From the NCBI GenBank assembly GCA_973895155.1, contig OZ316896.1, positions 3,348,001 through 3,412,000 on the forward strand: a stretch of 64,000 bases of DNA. Reading direction: 5' to 3'. Origin of the DNA: Marsupella aquatica (taxonomy: Eukaryota; Marchantiophyta). How positions within the stretch are numbered: the stretch's first letter is position 1; every line of letters starts with the position of its first letter. Shown here piece by piece: positions 44,318 to 57,507 of the stretch. A model generated the notes under the pieces. That model had not been told where the DNA came from. It saw only the letters and a program-made list of their open reading frames with translations, and ran no database searches. The position numbers and the translations under genes were made by a program.

Positions 44318-45995
44318 TAATTGTAAGCTTTGCGATATAGTTGTTGAGACATTTTATGTGTGATCCCGACCATACAGATTGTGTGGTCATGTTCAATACC
44401 CGTGTGTTGCACTTAAGATGTTGTGTAAACGATGTCATTGCATAAAAGATGTGGAGAGCGTGAGCTAAATATATAGATGATGGTAATCGAGGCACATGCA
44501 TTTGCACAACGCTAGGTCTAAGGTGACATCCCCACTCCTCCTCATGGCCTCCTGGCCCCCCTCCTCCCGCTCTCCTCTTCCAAGGCTGTCCCTTTTCTCT
44601 CCTTTTTCCCTCTTATTCCTTACTTAATTTCTTTACTGTATTTTCATCTCCACTTGCTCCACTTTGTCTCATCCCTTCCACCTAGGTACTTATGGGTGGT
44701 AACACAATATATATTTAGCCCCTCACCCATGGGTGCATCAATTAATTTCCCCTCCCTACTTTGAACTCTATGGCTTCTAGTCTTGTCCCCTCATAATGGT
44801 GTCCCAAGTGCCCCTATCCCAATGACAACACATGGCACCCAAGTGCCCCCATCCCAATGACAACACATGGCACTCACAGAGAGCCTATGCCATATCTCCT
44901 TATGCCATATCTTTCTCCTAGAGAATCTAAGTGGTATATCAAAATACTTGTTTTGTCTCCTTTGGATACCAAAGTTGTATGGTTGTTCCCGTAACTCAGT
45001 CCTTACGGCCAACTTGTAACTTGTTCCATCCGTATTTTGAGACAACCTATTGTAGTACTTGTTGTCAGTAGTGGAGGATTTGTGGAGGGTTTAATTTGTC
45101 TAGATGCCGGAAATAGAGGCATTCATGGAATCTAGTTTGGCAATTTAAAGTCCATACAAAGCAAAATGAGTGTAGAGAAATTGCTTTACATTAGAAGCTA
45201 GAATGTAAGCCAAAATGTGTCAGGTCTAAAGATAATAATACAAAACCCTATTTGGAAAGGGCACTTGAGTACATTCTCTTCTAAGTTTTTGACATTGTCT
45301 TTGATTCCATCCAAAGCAAAATGAGTGGGGAGAAATTGCTTTACATTAGAAGCTAAAATGTAAGCCAGAGTGTGTCAGGTCTAAAGATAATAATACAAAA
45401 CCGTCTTGTCATTAGAAAGGGCACTTGAGTACATTCTCTTCTAAGTTTTGACAAACGTATAAGAAAAACATACCCACTAGCAGATGAATAGGATAGTTCA
45501 GGGTTTTGCCTTCAAAAGAAAGTGCTTGTTCAAAGTGTTGTTACTATGAAAATGTTATCTGCAGAAAAGACCAGCAAGTGGCCCACTAGCATATGAGTAG
45601 GATAGTTCAGGGTTTTGCTTTCAATGAAAGTTCCTGTTTAAACCGTTGTGGTTGTGAAAATGTTATGAGTTGGAACTTGCACTAATAAATGGTTGCAAGG
45701 TAAAAGTAGCATGGGGGAGTAGAATGATCCTGATATGAAAATGTTATCATTAAAGCATCTCAAAGGCTGGAGTTAACAAGATAAGGCCCTCCCATACCTC
45801 CAATATTATAGGAACTGCCGTAAAAGTTAGGGAGTTAAACTTCAGTTACCAGGAAAGCCCATGGGCTGAACACTTAACCTGTAACTTTCCCACACCTGCA
45901 CGGAAACTGTTACGTGTGTAGCTAGGAGAATCATTGAAACGGTCTTTGCATAGAGGATCTCAAATTGGAACATGCTGCTCCACTTGAGAGATTTC

Positions 45996-46382
45996 TGATT
46001 CCCATTGTTTGTCCCTGGCTCCGTGTCGTTAATTTAATCGTTATCGGGCGTAACTACATTACGTACTGTAGAAGGACATAACTTTTCATAATGCGTAAAG
46101 TTTTCTACCTTGTTCAGATTAAAGTTTGAGGAAGCTTAGAAAAGAAGTCAACAATCCCCCCTCTGGTAATCACACATCAAAATGTGTTGCATTCATTGAA
46201 CATCAAAATGTGGCTCTATTCATTGATTGAAAGAAAAAAAACTAGGGTTATCACACTTTGCAGGGGTGTCATACATAGTATATGTCAGAATTACCGAGAC
46301 CCCAACAATCCGCAAAGAACAACTTGACCCGAACGCTGTGAGGAAGCTTCCAAAGCAGGCGGCAGGAGGAGTAAATGTCTTT
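45996..46382 (+). promoter_or_regulatory. Diverged gene B promoter module, second copy
   Basis: Same as 18829-19215, again upstream of the ORF cut by the copia element at 46886. Confidence 0.45.
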
Positions 46383-46885
46383 GCAAAGTTATATTCATGG
46401 TGGTAATTCTAAAAGTCCAGCACGTTTTCAGGTTGTATAATTCTCCCATCTGGACCCCATCTGGAATCAAGGCCAGATCGACCCCACTGCGATCTGAAAA
46501 GAAGTCAATCTGGACGAATTTGTGGCACTGACTGTTTCATGCATTTCCACTTTAATCACTCTATCACGGTACCACACATTCAACTGTTTCATGGACGACG
46601 CGGAGGTGATCGAGATTCCTGACGATATCAGTAATTGATGAGGTAGCCTTTGATGAGCCTTTGCGGCATATGTTTTACATTTTTTATGAAACCCAATAAC
46701 TCGGATCGCAGCAGCCTAGCTTCTCAATCACAGAAACTGGAAGATGTAAAGGGTTTGATGGCTAGCCAGGCAAGCTCGCTGGAAGCTAGCCTTGAGTTCT
46801 CCAATCCACGATCACACTGCTGTACCCTCAGCACGAATGAATGTCACCGCCCAAATAATTATGGAAGCAAGAGGACAGTGGCATT

Positions 46886-47142
46886 TGTCGTTTACCTCTT
46901 TTGTTGATCTCCTGTTATCTTGACACCTGTTTTAGTTTAGACTCTACGCTACCCCAGGCGCGCCCCCACTGGCTTTTCACCTGGAGTTTTTTACTTTTCC
47001 CCTTCTGCCTTTTCCGGGGAAAAAATCTTGATGTCCATTTTGACATCTATTTGTTCTCTCTCTTGAATGAAAGCAGTACGCATTATTTTCATTCCATCTT
47101 TTGTGCAAGAGTTTTTCCTGTCGATCACGACTGTCAATCACA
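46886..47142 (+). repeat. 5' LTR of copia element, second copy
   Basis: As 19719-19975, apart from C to T at 46905. Confidence 0.92.
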
Positions 47143-47296
47143 GGTTATGGGCCAGTTGAAGTCTACAACACTCTTTCACGACTAATCCGTGCATTCTAGT
47201 CAGAGTGATTTCCTGTCACTAAGCAGTAGTTCTTGCTGGTTTCCGCTAGTTTTTTCTGCATCTGGATCTAGTTTTGCGTCACTATTTTCATACACC

Positions 47297-50200
47297 ATGC
47301 CTTCCAATTTCACGGGAGGCTACAACATTCATTTGGTCCCCCACCTTCTAGGTAGTTCTAACTACAAATCTTGGAAACGTAACATCAGTGCAACTATTCG
47401 TGCATCCGGTGTCTGGAAATACATCGATGGCACTGCCATTGCTCCTATCCAACGCCCTGCCGAACTTGATTATGTTTTCCAAGAACGACTTGATACTCAT
47501 GATCTTAAGGAAGCGCAGGCCAGGAATATAATTCTTTCCACTTGTTCTGAAAGCATTCAGTTCTCCCTCGATCATGCTACAACTGCTTAGGAATGCTGGA
47601 CTAACCTGGCTGATGCCTTCGCTTCTGAAGGAATTATCCAGAAATTTGACGTTTGGGCACATTATGCTAGAATGCTTTATAATGGAGAACCGATAGAAGA
47701 ATACTGCAATACGTATCGATCAACATTGGAGCGTGTTCAGAGTGTCGGTATTAAGCTTGATGATGACATCAAACCTTTACATTTTATAAGCAATGTAGAA
47801 CGTCACTTTTCAAACTGGTCTTTCTCTAAGCGGGAGCAGATGCGCACTTCACCGAAGACACTTCCATCTCTTGCTGCTCTTATTCGTGACCTTACGGACG
47901 AATGTTGGCGATTGAATTTGGAACAGGACAATGCATTATCCTCTTCTGTTTTCCAACTCCAGACTACTTCTTCATTTCCTAATCCTCCAGTTGTTTCTCC
48001 GTCACCTACCGTATCCTCATCTTCCAAGAAACCTTTGAAACGTGATACCTGTATTTTCTATAGCATTCCTGGTCATAGAGATGATCGTTGTTTTTACAAA
48101 CACACACATATCAGGCCTGAAGGCTGGCAACCTCATCCCAGCATTTTAAAACGATTACAGACCCGTGTCCCTGCTAATCATTCTATACTCAGTGTTGCCT
48201 CTTCCTCCGTTCCTTCTGTCTCTACTAATACTCCGACACATCTTCATGATGAAGAGACTGTGGATCTTTTCTCTGGCAACCTCCATGTTGCATTTAATCA
48301 TCAGTTAACCCCTGGTCTCCATCTTGACGTTTGGATTGCTGATTCGGGCGCTAGTCATCATTTTTGTAACAATCGCGCTAGTTTCACTACGTACACTCCT
48401 GATCCCCTTCCAATCAATACCGGTTCAGGATCTACTATTTCCCCTGGTCGAGGCTCAGTCGTCCTTCAAATACAGCAATCTGATGGTTCTTCCAAGGAAA
48501 CAGAACTTAGTAATGTTCGATACATGCCATCCAGTTTTCTTAACACCATTTCTGAAGATCTGCTTGAGCAATGCTGTATTTTTTGGAACGGTGAACTTCA
48601 AAAGTTCATTCACTCTCCTACCGGTGATGAATTTGCTACCATCAAGAAACATAATGGCCTGAAGACTTTCACGATTTTACCAGTTACTCAGTTGGCAATG
48701 TCTTCTCATTCACAGTCTGATGATATCAATATTTGGCATCGAAGATTGGCACACCTTCATCCGGCTGCCATTCATACTCTTCTTCAACGTCTTCATATTA
48801 CACTTTCTGATTCTACTCCATTTCGACACTGTGAAGTATGTGCTTTGGCCAAGTCTACTCGGATTATTTCATGATTTCCACACGCTCGTGCTACAGCCCC
48901 GTTTCAAAAGGTTCATTTCGATCTTTGCGGCAAAATTTCTACTCCTGGCATTGGTGACAAGCATTATTTTCTTGTCATTACTAATGATTTCTCTCGTAAC
49001 CGGTGGACCACGACTTTGACTTACAAGAATGAGGCATTGGCGCTGATTCAAAAGTTTTTTCAAATGGTAACTACTCAATACAAATCTTCTATTCTTGAAG
49101 TCCATCTTGATAATGGTCTTGAATTTGGCGGCAATCAGCTAAAGGATTTTTTGGAACACCAAGGCGTACACATTTTCAACTCTGCTCCCTATCATCACGA
49201 ACAGAACGGGATTGCTAAACGCGCCATTGGAGTTATTTCTGCTAAGGCCCGAGCCATGATGATTGACTCTCATCTTCCCAAATTACTTTGGCCAGAAGCG
49301 TTTCTGACGGCAACATACCTTGCTAATCACTCACCTACTTCTGTTAATCCTCTATCTGAGCCTCCTGCTTCTCGCCTTGCTACCGTTTTACACCTTCCTT
49401 ACGTTTTCCGTTTTGACCGGCTTCATGTTTTTGGTGCCCTTGCCTATGTTCATATTCCTCCTGAGACTCGTCTCCGTGGTGACAAATTTATTGCTCGGGC
49501 CAAAAAAGGTTACTTCGTTGGTTATGCCACGGGTCAAAATTTTTGTATCTGGTTTCCACATAATTCCTCCATTATTCAATCCGCTTATGTGCATTTTGAT
49601 GAAACATCTGAGCGTGATTCGTGTTTTCAAATTCCTAAGTCTACAGTTTCTTCTTCCCCTGATTATGTGGAGATTTTTGTCCCTTCTTTTGTTCCCCGAC
49701 TTATTCGTCCGTCTGATAATCTTGACATTGGAACACCTCACCAATCACTTCTTCCCATTATTCCTCCTCCTCTTGGTACTCCGCCACTTGAGGAACTACA
49801 TGCAGATTTGCAGGCCACTCCCGTGATCACCCGTGTTTCTTCTCGATCCAATAAAGGTGTTCCTCCTGTTCGTTTTCGAGATACATCTGTTATCTCTCAG
49901 CCTTCTCAGTTACTTCTACATCAACACCTCCTTATAAACACTCCGCCAACTCTCCTTTACTCTTATCATAGTGCATTGTTTTCCACTTTTCCCTCAGATG
50001 TTCCCAACACTCACACTCAAGCTATGGCAAGGCCCGATGCTGCTCACTGGAGAGAAGCTGAATTACGAGAAATCAATCAGCTCCACAAACTCAAAGTGGC
50101 TCATCTAGTACCACTACCTGCTGGTGCTCGTCTGTTACCATCCCGATGGGTCTACAATCTTAAGCGTGACGGACTTTACAAAGCACGTTTTGTTGTTCGA

Positions 50201-51564
50201 GGGGATAAGCAACGTCCTGGAATTGATTACGATTCTACTTTTGCATCTGTTGTCCGGCCTGAGACTTTCCGCACTATTCTGGCACTAGTCACCATGCATA
50301 ATTATGAGGCTCATAGCTTTGACGTAGTCACGGCTTTTATCTATGCCTTACTGAAGTCACCGACACCAATATACGTCAGGCCTCCACCTGGATACGAGAC
50401 ATATGATGCTAATGGTGCCATGCTTGTATGGCTACTTATTCAAGCTCTTTACGGTCTTCGACAATCTGCTCGAATGTGGTATCATGAGATTGTGGAATAT
50501 GCCGCTACTTTTGGTTTCATACCACTTCCTTCTGATCCCTGTGTCCTACAAAATTCTGTTGGGGAGCTAATCGTCCTTTGGGTTGATGATTTAATTTTTG
50601 TCTCACCAACCTTATCTGGAATCCATAACATTCGTGACAAGCTCACTGCTCGTTATGAACTCAGAGACCTTGGTGAGTTATCTGATTATCTGGGCATGAC
50701 CATTACCCGAGATCGTTCCCATGGCACTCTACATTTGGGTCAAGCGCCTTACACTCTTAAGATCCTGCAACGATTTCATCTTGATTCTAGTTTACCTCTT
50801 ACTTCTCCAAGCACAGGTACTGATGATCTCCATCCACATCTCAAGCGACTGATAATGATAGGCAACGCTATCAATCTATGATTGGCTCCTTGCTTTATCT
50901 TGCAGTCTGGACTCGTCCCGACATTGCTGAACGGTGTTCCAAGCTTGGGCAATTTGCTCATAATCCGGATTTGACTCATGAAAGTGCACTTCGATCAGTT
51001 TTTCGATATCTCAATACCACTCGACAGCTGGGCCTCACTTTTGGTATCCACGATTTTTCTGGTTTGGAGATCCATTCTTTGGGATTTTCTGGATTTTCCG
51101 ACGCTTCTTTTGCAGACAATATCTCAGATCGAAAATCCACTAGCGGCTATCTTTTTAAACTTGGCGATGGCTCTATTTCTTGGAAATCTCGAAAGCAACC
51201 GATAACTGCAACGAGTTCTATTGAATCTGAATACTTAGCTTATTCTCTGGCTTGTAAAGAAGCGGTGTGGCTGCGCCAGTTACTTTTCGACTTACGTTAT
51301 ACTCTGGCTGATGCCCAGCGTGTTATTCTCTATGGTGACAACCAACCAGCTATTTCTCTCACATACAATCCCGAGCATCATTTCCGCACTAAGCACATTG
51401 GAGTTCAGTGGCATTACATTCGTGAGCAAGTCAAAGATGGTGTGATTGAGATGAAATACCTATCTACTGCTCTTATGCCCGCAGATGGTTTCACAAAGCC
51501 CCTCCAAGGGCTTAAATTTGCTAGATTCGTAGAGATGCTAGCTTTACAGTCTTTGCCTTCGTAG
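47297..51564 (+). pseudogene. Copia gag-pol reading frame, second copy
   Basis: Carries the same TAG (47588-47590), TGA (48872-48874), frameshift (near 50830) and integrase lysine codon (49217-49219) as in copy 1, so all arose before the tandem duplication. Confidence 0.9.
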
Positions 51565-51597
51565 CAGACATTCGTTTTTCAGAAGATCTGAGGGGTC

Positions 51598-51909
51598 TGT
51601 CGTTTACCTCTTTTGTCGATCTCCTGTTATCTTGACACCTGTTTTAGTTTAGACTCTACACTACCCTAGGCACGCCCCCACTGGCTTTTCACCTGGAGTT
51701 TTTTACTTTTCCCCTTCTGCCTTTTCCGGGGAAAAAATCTTGATGTCCATTTTGACATCTATTTGTTCTCTCTCATGAATGAAAGCAGTACGCATTATTT
51801 TCATTCCATCTTTTGTGCAAGAGTCTCTCTTGAATGAAAGCAGTACGCATTATTTTCATTCCATCTTTTGTGCAAGAGTTTTTCCTGTCGATCACGACTG
51901 TCAATCGCA
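51598..51909 (+). repeat. 3' LTR of copia element, second copy
   Basis: As 24431-24742, including the 55-bp internal duplication at 51769-51878. Confidence 0.92.
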
Positions 51910-52561
51910 GCATTCTCACACTCTGACTGCTGCTCAACTTCCCAGTCCTAGTAATGAACCAACCTGCAAGCCAGTGAACAACTTCTAGCAGAATGACCTC
52001 AGATGGACATAATCATAAGCAGTCCTTTCCCTAAACTACAGTAGTCGATAGATGCTGTGGAGGACGATAGATACGGAAGGTGGAAGGCGCACGGGGACAT
52101 AGTTTGAGCCAATCCTACGATGACGAAATTCGGAGAACGTCCACGAGCTCTGAACAAAAATCCGCTCGCTGAAAGAATGTTTTTTGTTCACCATTTGATT
52201 CGTTCACAGGGTTGTCCTGATGGCACGGCTGGGGTATGGTTTCTTGGCCAGGTGTGCCATCAGGGGTATGGTTTCTTGGCCAGGTGCTGGTGTTCACCAC
52301 TCCCTCACTCCTGCGCAGAGTGGCTTTGAGCTGTTAAAAAGGAAAGAAAAATATGGACCATCAACGCTAACACACCAACCACTATAATATATGATCCTTC
52401 CATTTCTTTCCTAGCATCTTCCTACGAAATGCAATCTGGGCGGGATTTGTACACTATCCCTAGCTGACCGGGTTTTCCCACTATCCTTCTATCCTGCAAT
52501 CGGCTGTACTCTTGCTAATTCTTGCCGGGATTCCTGCCCAAATTTATGTCTTTCCAAGCTC

Positions 52562-52567
<6 letters not shown>

Positions 52568-52611
<44 letters not shown>
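52568..52611. repeat. (CT)22 microsatellite, second copy
   Basis: One CT longer than the tract at 25401-25442. Confidence 0.97.
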
Positions 52612-52616
<5 letters not shown>

Positions 52617-53946
52617 CTTACTCTTAAATTTAGTGCCCTGAAATTTCGTCTCTCTTAAATTCCACTTGCAAATTCTTTGGTTCTGCACTTTGGAATCCAA
52701 TTCAATCCTCTGCCAATTAGTTCCTCGATTGGCTGTCATGCATAGTCTCGCGTAGCTGTATTTTTCTTGTTGCTCGTGTTAACTGGCGCTTCTCTATCTG
52801 GTTTCTCCGTTATCACATGGTACTCTCTAAACCTCGAGTCTAGACTACGGCAGGAAACATAAATTTGCACGAATCCAAAATAGTGAGATCATGAAATTGA
52901 TCGAATTAGCTCTCTGAGTGAGCTAATATTACTTATAGAGACAACTTGATTGTCATGATGAGTGACATGAAACGGACGTATTGTAGCGTGACGAGAAGAG
53001 CAAGATGGTGTAGAATCGCAAATACAGTGTCACTTAGTTGCGAACAGGAAAGAGCAATCATCGAGTACCCATTACTGGATGAGTATTACAAAACACCCAG
53101 AAAATGCTCCCTGCTGCAAGGTCATGTAATGGAATGTCGAAGCTCGTGGAGCGCGAGTGAATCGAAGAACGGTGGATGATGAAAACGTGATTGCGTAACG
53201 AGGCGCATTTGAGGTGAACTCCTACAACATTGTCGAGCTTAAAGAATTCCTAAGACAAATACACCTGGTACGAGGAGGAGGGATCCAGCGAGCATTGCAT
53301 GTAATGTGCCCAGATCCTACGGGATGACTGCGCAGGAGAGAAGAACCCACGAGGATGCACATAGCATTGAATTAGAAAATGGACAGTGATATGTTTGTGT
53401 ACAAGAAACTTTATTTTGCTTGATCTTTGAGTGAATAGGTCTGTTCACGAACGCCCTTTGAAGCAATTTTAGTCAGTGTGACCCAGATTGAGCGTTGATT
53501 TAAAGTGTGAGTCGAAATGCTAACAAGCAAAGTTTGCCCGGCCACAGAATTCAGATTTAAGAGAGACGAAAATGTGGCAACCTGATAAAATCGAGTCTAG
53601 CACATTTGGTGAACTACTAATCCCATTGATTTTCGTACTACAATACACTTGGCACACACAGCACAAACTTGATAAAGAAGAATGATCATACTTTTCAAAA
53701 TCGGCGACAGAGCATGTACCAAATGTGTACAATAGTGCGCCTGTGAAAGAGACAAGTCGTTGCGCATCGGGCGAAACCGCTAGCATGTGTACGTAATGGG
53801 CGAATCCGCTAGCATGTGTACGTAATGTAATAAGCCCTACTGTAATTCTACATGTACATCTACCGTATTCGATGTGTTATCTTCTGTCTACCAGTCATAT
53901 ATGTAGAAATGACAAGAACCCCGCCTGTTAGCCATCTGCAACGACA

Positions 53947-54720
53947 TTAATTAAGGACATTAGAAAATGCGTCCATAACGTCGAACCATGAGCCTATCCT
54001 GGAAGCGACTCTCAACCAATTCGTTGGATCGATGCATTCTCTAATGATGCGGATGGCCAAAGCCATCAACTTCTCTGCTGTCGACTCTAGTTGTTCGTCG
54101 TTCATTGTAGCAATGTTGGGAACAGAGGGTTTGTTCCCCCTTCGCGCAAAATGTGCAATGAGCTTCTGTTCTAGTTCCTGTAACGACTGGTCTCTCGCCA
54201 CTTTGTTTCTCCTCTCTCTCACTAATTTATCGCTGATAGGAGGAATGTTGACTGCAAATTTTTCATAATCGCCCATGTGGGGTGGAAGCAACGTTCTGTT
54301 CTCTTCGAGCCACTCATCGGTTGCATCGGTGAAGAGAACAACGAACGCGTCTTCAGCACCCTCGAATATTTTAGCGAACAGCGTCCAAATCACCTTATCC
54401 AGTTCAGTCATTCTACTCGCCTTTTGCACGAAGATTATGTGGGAGTACGCATCCCTGACCTGCTTGAGAAAGCTTTTCAACTCAAGTTGCGCTTCCTCAT
54501 GCGACCTGGTTCCGGACTCTGCTTCTCCAAGACCTATCGTGTCTACGACAGTCCAACCCCTTCCGGATTTTGTGATGATCTCTGAAGTGCACCCTGTCGG
54601 CGCGTCGCTGGCTGGAAACACCATCGGCTGCTCGATTCCTCCTGTCACAAGGACATTGGCAACAGTGGATTTTCCAGCGCCTGTTCTTCCGAACAGGACC
54701 ACTCTCCTTTCTGAAGCCAT
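53947..54720 (-). CDS. Gene A, AIG1/GIMAP-like GTPase, third occurrence
   Basis: Same 257-residue protein as 26778-27551, with no amino-acid change seen. It spans the arbitrary boundary between copies 2 and 3 and pairs divergently with gene B at 56068-57507. All GTPase motifs are kept, so every complete gene A in the window looks functional. Confidence 0.88.
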   Translation of the reverse strand: MASERRVVLFGRTGAGKSTVANVLVTGGIEQPMVFPASDAPTGCTSEIITKSGRGWTVVDTIGLGEAESGTRSHEEAQLELKSFLKQVRDAYSHIIFVQKASRMTELDKVIWTLFAKIFEGAEDAFVVLFTDATDEWLEENRTLLPPHMGDYEKFAVNIPPISDKLVRERRNKVARDQSLQELEQKLIAHFARRGNKPSVPNIATMNDEQLESTAEKLMALAIRIIRECIDPTNWLRVASRIGSWFDVMDAFSNVLN

Positions 54721-56067
54721 CGTGGTTCAAGCTGTCCTGAAGCAATTTGTAAGCTTCACAAGACTGAGGCACTAGTTACTCCGACGAATGAAATTTGTAA
54801 GCTTCACAAGACTGAGGCACTAGTTACTCCGACGAATGAAATTTGTAAGCTTCTCATTCACATTAAGTTACTCCTACGAATGAAACCTAATGTATATATA
54901 CATTAACTTTCGCAATCACAAACAGAGTGGACATCTTGGTCTTTCGCTGCTGTGATCCAAGTCAATATGGAGGTCAGTCCTCGCAGCTGTTCCGAGCCAG
55001 GGCTTTCCATCGCGCCCCTACTGTAGATGCTTTGGCTTGGACGCGGGAATAGACTTTCTACAGCTTGAGAGAATAAACAGTACTCTGATTCCCATATTTG
55101 TTGCTCCGGTCAATTAGGACCTTTGAAAAAAAGGGCCCGAAGAATGTACCCCTACTGGAGAAGGAAGCTTCCAAGCACGCGGCTGGAGCACCGCTATGTT
55201 CGTGGAATCAAACATTTTTCTGATTCCCATAATGGGGTCTCTCCGCTCAATCTAACACGGAAAGGAAAAGAGCCCCCGAGCGGTGTACTACCAGAACCGT
55301 AGCCGGGAGCTTCCAAGCACGCGGCAGGAAGAGTAGATGCCATTACAAGTCTCACACGTTTTCAAATCGCCTTGTTTAGCTCACTATACCTTCGTCAGCT
55401 CCGCTCATGCTGTTTGTGTGTATTTCGTGGATTGATTCGTTGGTCGATCACGCCTTCAGTATTGAGTCTTGTCCAAGCAACTAACTCTCTGTGATTGGTG
55501 CGCGTTTAAATGTTCATTTTCTGGTTTTGTTCCTCGGTGCGGTGCAACGTGCTGTGTGAAGGCGTGGTGTAGCCTGCTTGAGTACGTTTTCATGGAGTAA
55601 GATTTTGGCCAGGACTATTCTCACATGTAAGTGCTGCTACACGATAGAGGCTACTAGCAATTGTCAGCGAGATGAAAATTTCTGGATCCACTACACTGTT
55701 GGACATCCTCAAGTCTCGATCGCTGTTTTGAAGTAATTGCTAGTCGGAAAGTTGTTGAGACGGCATATCTGTTTAAATTTGCTCCTTGGTCAGAAGGATC
55801 GACAACACTGGGATCTTCGTCTAGGTGCGATATTTGAAATCAGCCATACGGTCAGCATCATACCCTATTGCCGGCTAGATCAATGTCTTCCCACTGTGAA
55901 TCTTGAGCTAGTTAGTTGATTTGAAGAGACGCGAATGTCACATCTTTTTGTAAAGAATAATGTGAACTTTTAATGGTTATTTCTTGCAGCTACTAGGAGG
56001 GGCAAACCAACTTAGCGAAGGACCTGAGCACGCCCCACACCTGTACTGTGGGGTGAATCAGCATGCC

Positions 56068-57507
56068 ATGGCCTTTGTACCGGTCATCCTGGTTGTCGGA
56101 GCTTATAGCAAGTACAAAGCTCATGTCTCAGAGGCCCTCGCCAAGCGTCATAGTGGAGGGGAAGTTCGAAGGACTGAGGCAGGGGTCGTAAATTATAGGA
56201 CGGAAGGGAGGCCAGTAGTTGTCGAATCCACATCCTGGAATGTTAACCGAAAGATCATGGAAGGAAGAAACTTGACAGAAATTGTAGATGATTGGATTTC
56301 ATCAAATATCTTGAACGAGCTGTTTGGCAAGTTGGTTTCCGTTGTGTGTGTGATAGATTTAACTTCGCTTCAGCACAAATGTAATCTTTCGAAATCGAAA
56401 TTGCATAGACGTATATATGCTTGGCTCACTCTGCTGGCTGATATTTTCCTCAATTGTCGAGCAACGATTACAATAGTTGTGCGAATAAAGGGTAGCGAGA
56501 ATGTCAGTACCAACACTACGAAGAATAGAATCAGAGAACTCCTTGTACAGGACGGATTTGAAGAGAGCAATATTGTTTTTCGTCGGCAAGTACCGAAGGT
56601 TGGGGAGGACCCAGAGATCCCCCTGACGCTTTCCGTTTTGACACCTAGAGAAGAGCTACATATTTCCAACCGGCCTGTCAAACTGATTTTGTTCGGGAGG
56701 ACGGGCAGCGGCAAGTCAACTCTTGCTCAGATGCTTACCCTGCAAAAGCTCGACTCTTGTTCCAACGCTTTTCCTTCCAACTCAGGTGTCGATGGAAAGA
56801 GCCTTGGAGTCAAACATGGTCAGGGTAGAGGCTGGTACGTTGTTGATACGCCAGGTCTAGGAAAACCGTCAGAAAAACTTAGCTCCACATCCACACATCA
56901 TCTCGCGATGAAGATGTTTGAAGAGATCCAGTTGACCCACGGACTTTTCACTCATTTCATATACGTGAAAAAACGAGATCGCTTTGACACGCTGGACGAC
57001 GAGATCTGGAGGTTCTTTATGCAAATTTTTGGAGAACACATCAAAAGCAACTTCACTGTAGTGATTACTAATTCAGGCCAGGCCTGGGTGGAAACCCACA
57101 TGGATGCTTTGCGGGAGAGTTTCACCGGTTGCGAAAGTTTTCTCAGCGCCGACTTCCCGACGATCGAGCCCGACGACAAAGAACTGGAGGAGGAAAACTG
57201 CAAGGTGCGAGTGGAATCTCTGAAGCAGCTCGAGGAAGGTCTTGCTATTCTAGGCAGACATCCGGTGGAATGTAACAAAACTAGACAGGTTTCTAAGACA
57301 ACTGAGGGCCACGGTTTCCGTGAATCCGTCAGTTCGGTGAAAGATGCAACGAAACGTGCGGTAGGCAGAGCTCGAACAATTTCGGGGAAAGGTGCAACGA
57401 ACCGTATGCGAGGCAGAGCTCTTTTTTCTACAGCCAAAGGCGTCGCAAATACTAATCCACGAGATGGGAACAAATGGAAGAGGATGTTCAAGAGTACTCG
57501 TCCCTAA
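56068..57507 (+). CDS. Gene B, pseudo-GTPase plus GTPase, third copy
   Basis: Identical in translation to the first two copies. It pairs divergently with gene A at 53947-54720. Three intact, unchanged copies show either very recent amplification, strong homogenisation, or an assembly duplication. Confidence 0.82.
   Translation: MAFVPVILVVGAYSKYKAHVSEALAKRHSGGEVRRTEAGVVNYRTEGRPVVVESTSWNVNRKIMEGRNLTEIVDDWISSNILNELFGKLVSVVCVIDLTSLQHKCNLSKSKLHRRIYAWLTLLADIFLNCRATITIVVRIKGSENVSTNTTKNRIRELLVQDGFEESNIVFRRQVPKVGEDPEIPLTLSVLTPREELHISNRPVKLILFGRTGSGKSTLAQMLTLQKLDSCSNAFPSNSGVDGKSLGVKHGQGRGWYVVDTPGLGKPSEKLSSTSTHHLAMKMFEEIQLTHGLFTHFIYVKKRDRFDTLDDEIWRFFMQIFGEHIKSNFTVVITNSGQAWVETHMDALRESFTGCESFLSADFPTIEPDDKELEEENCKVRVESLKQLEEGLAILGRHPVECNKTRQVSKTTEGHGFRESVSSVKDATKRAVGRARTISGKGATNRMRGRALFSTAKGVANTNPRDGNKWKRMFKSTRP

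Larger units (their letters stand above)
46886..51909 (+). mobile_element. Ty1/copia LTR retrotransposon, second copy
   Basis: The same insertion carried by the tandem duplication, with identical target duplications (46881-46885 and 51910-51914), the same 55-bp 3' LTR duplication and the same internal lesions. It is not an independent insertion. LTRs are 46886-47142 and 51598-51909. Confidence 0.93.
27167..54335. repeat. 27.17-kb tandem unit, copy 2
   Basis: Direct repeat of copy 1. The offset is 27166 up to the extra C at 39762-39766, 27167 from there to the CT microsatellite at 52568, and 27169 after it. All genes, the copia element and the minisatellites recur in the same order and strand. 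At the three variable sites that copy 3 also covers (31399, 34017, 35943), copy 2 agrees with copy 3 against copy 1. Confidence 0.97.

Noticed and set aside
46886-51909. Second independent copia insertion
   Set aside because: Same target duplication, same flanks and same lesions as the first; it was copied with the 27-kb unit.
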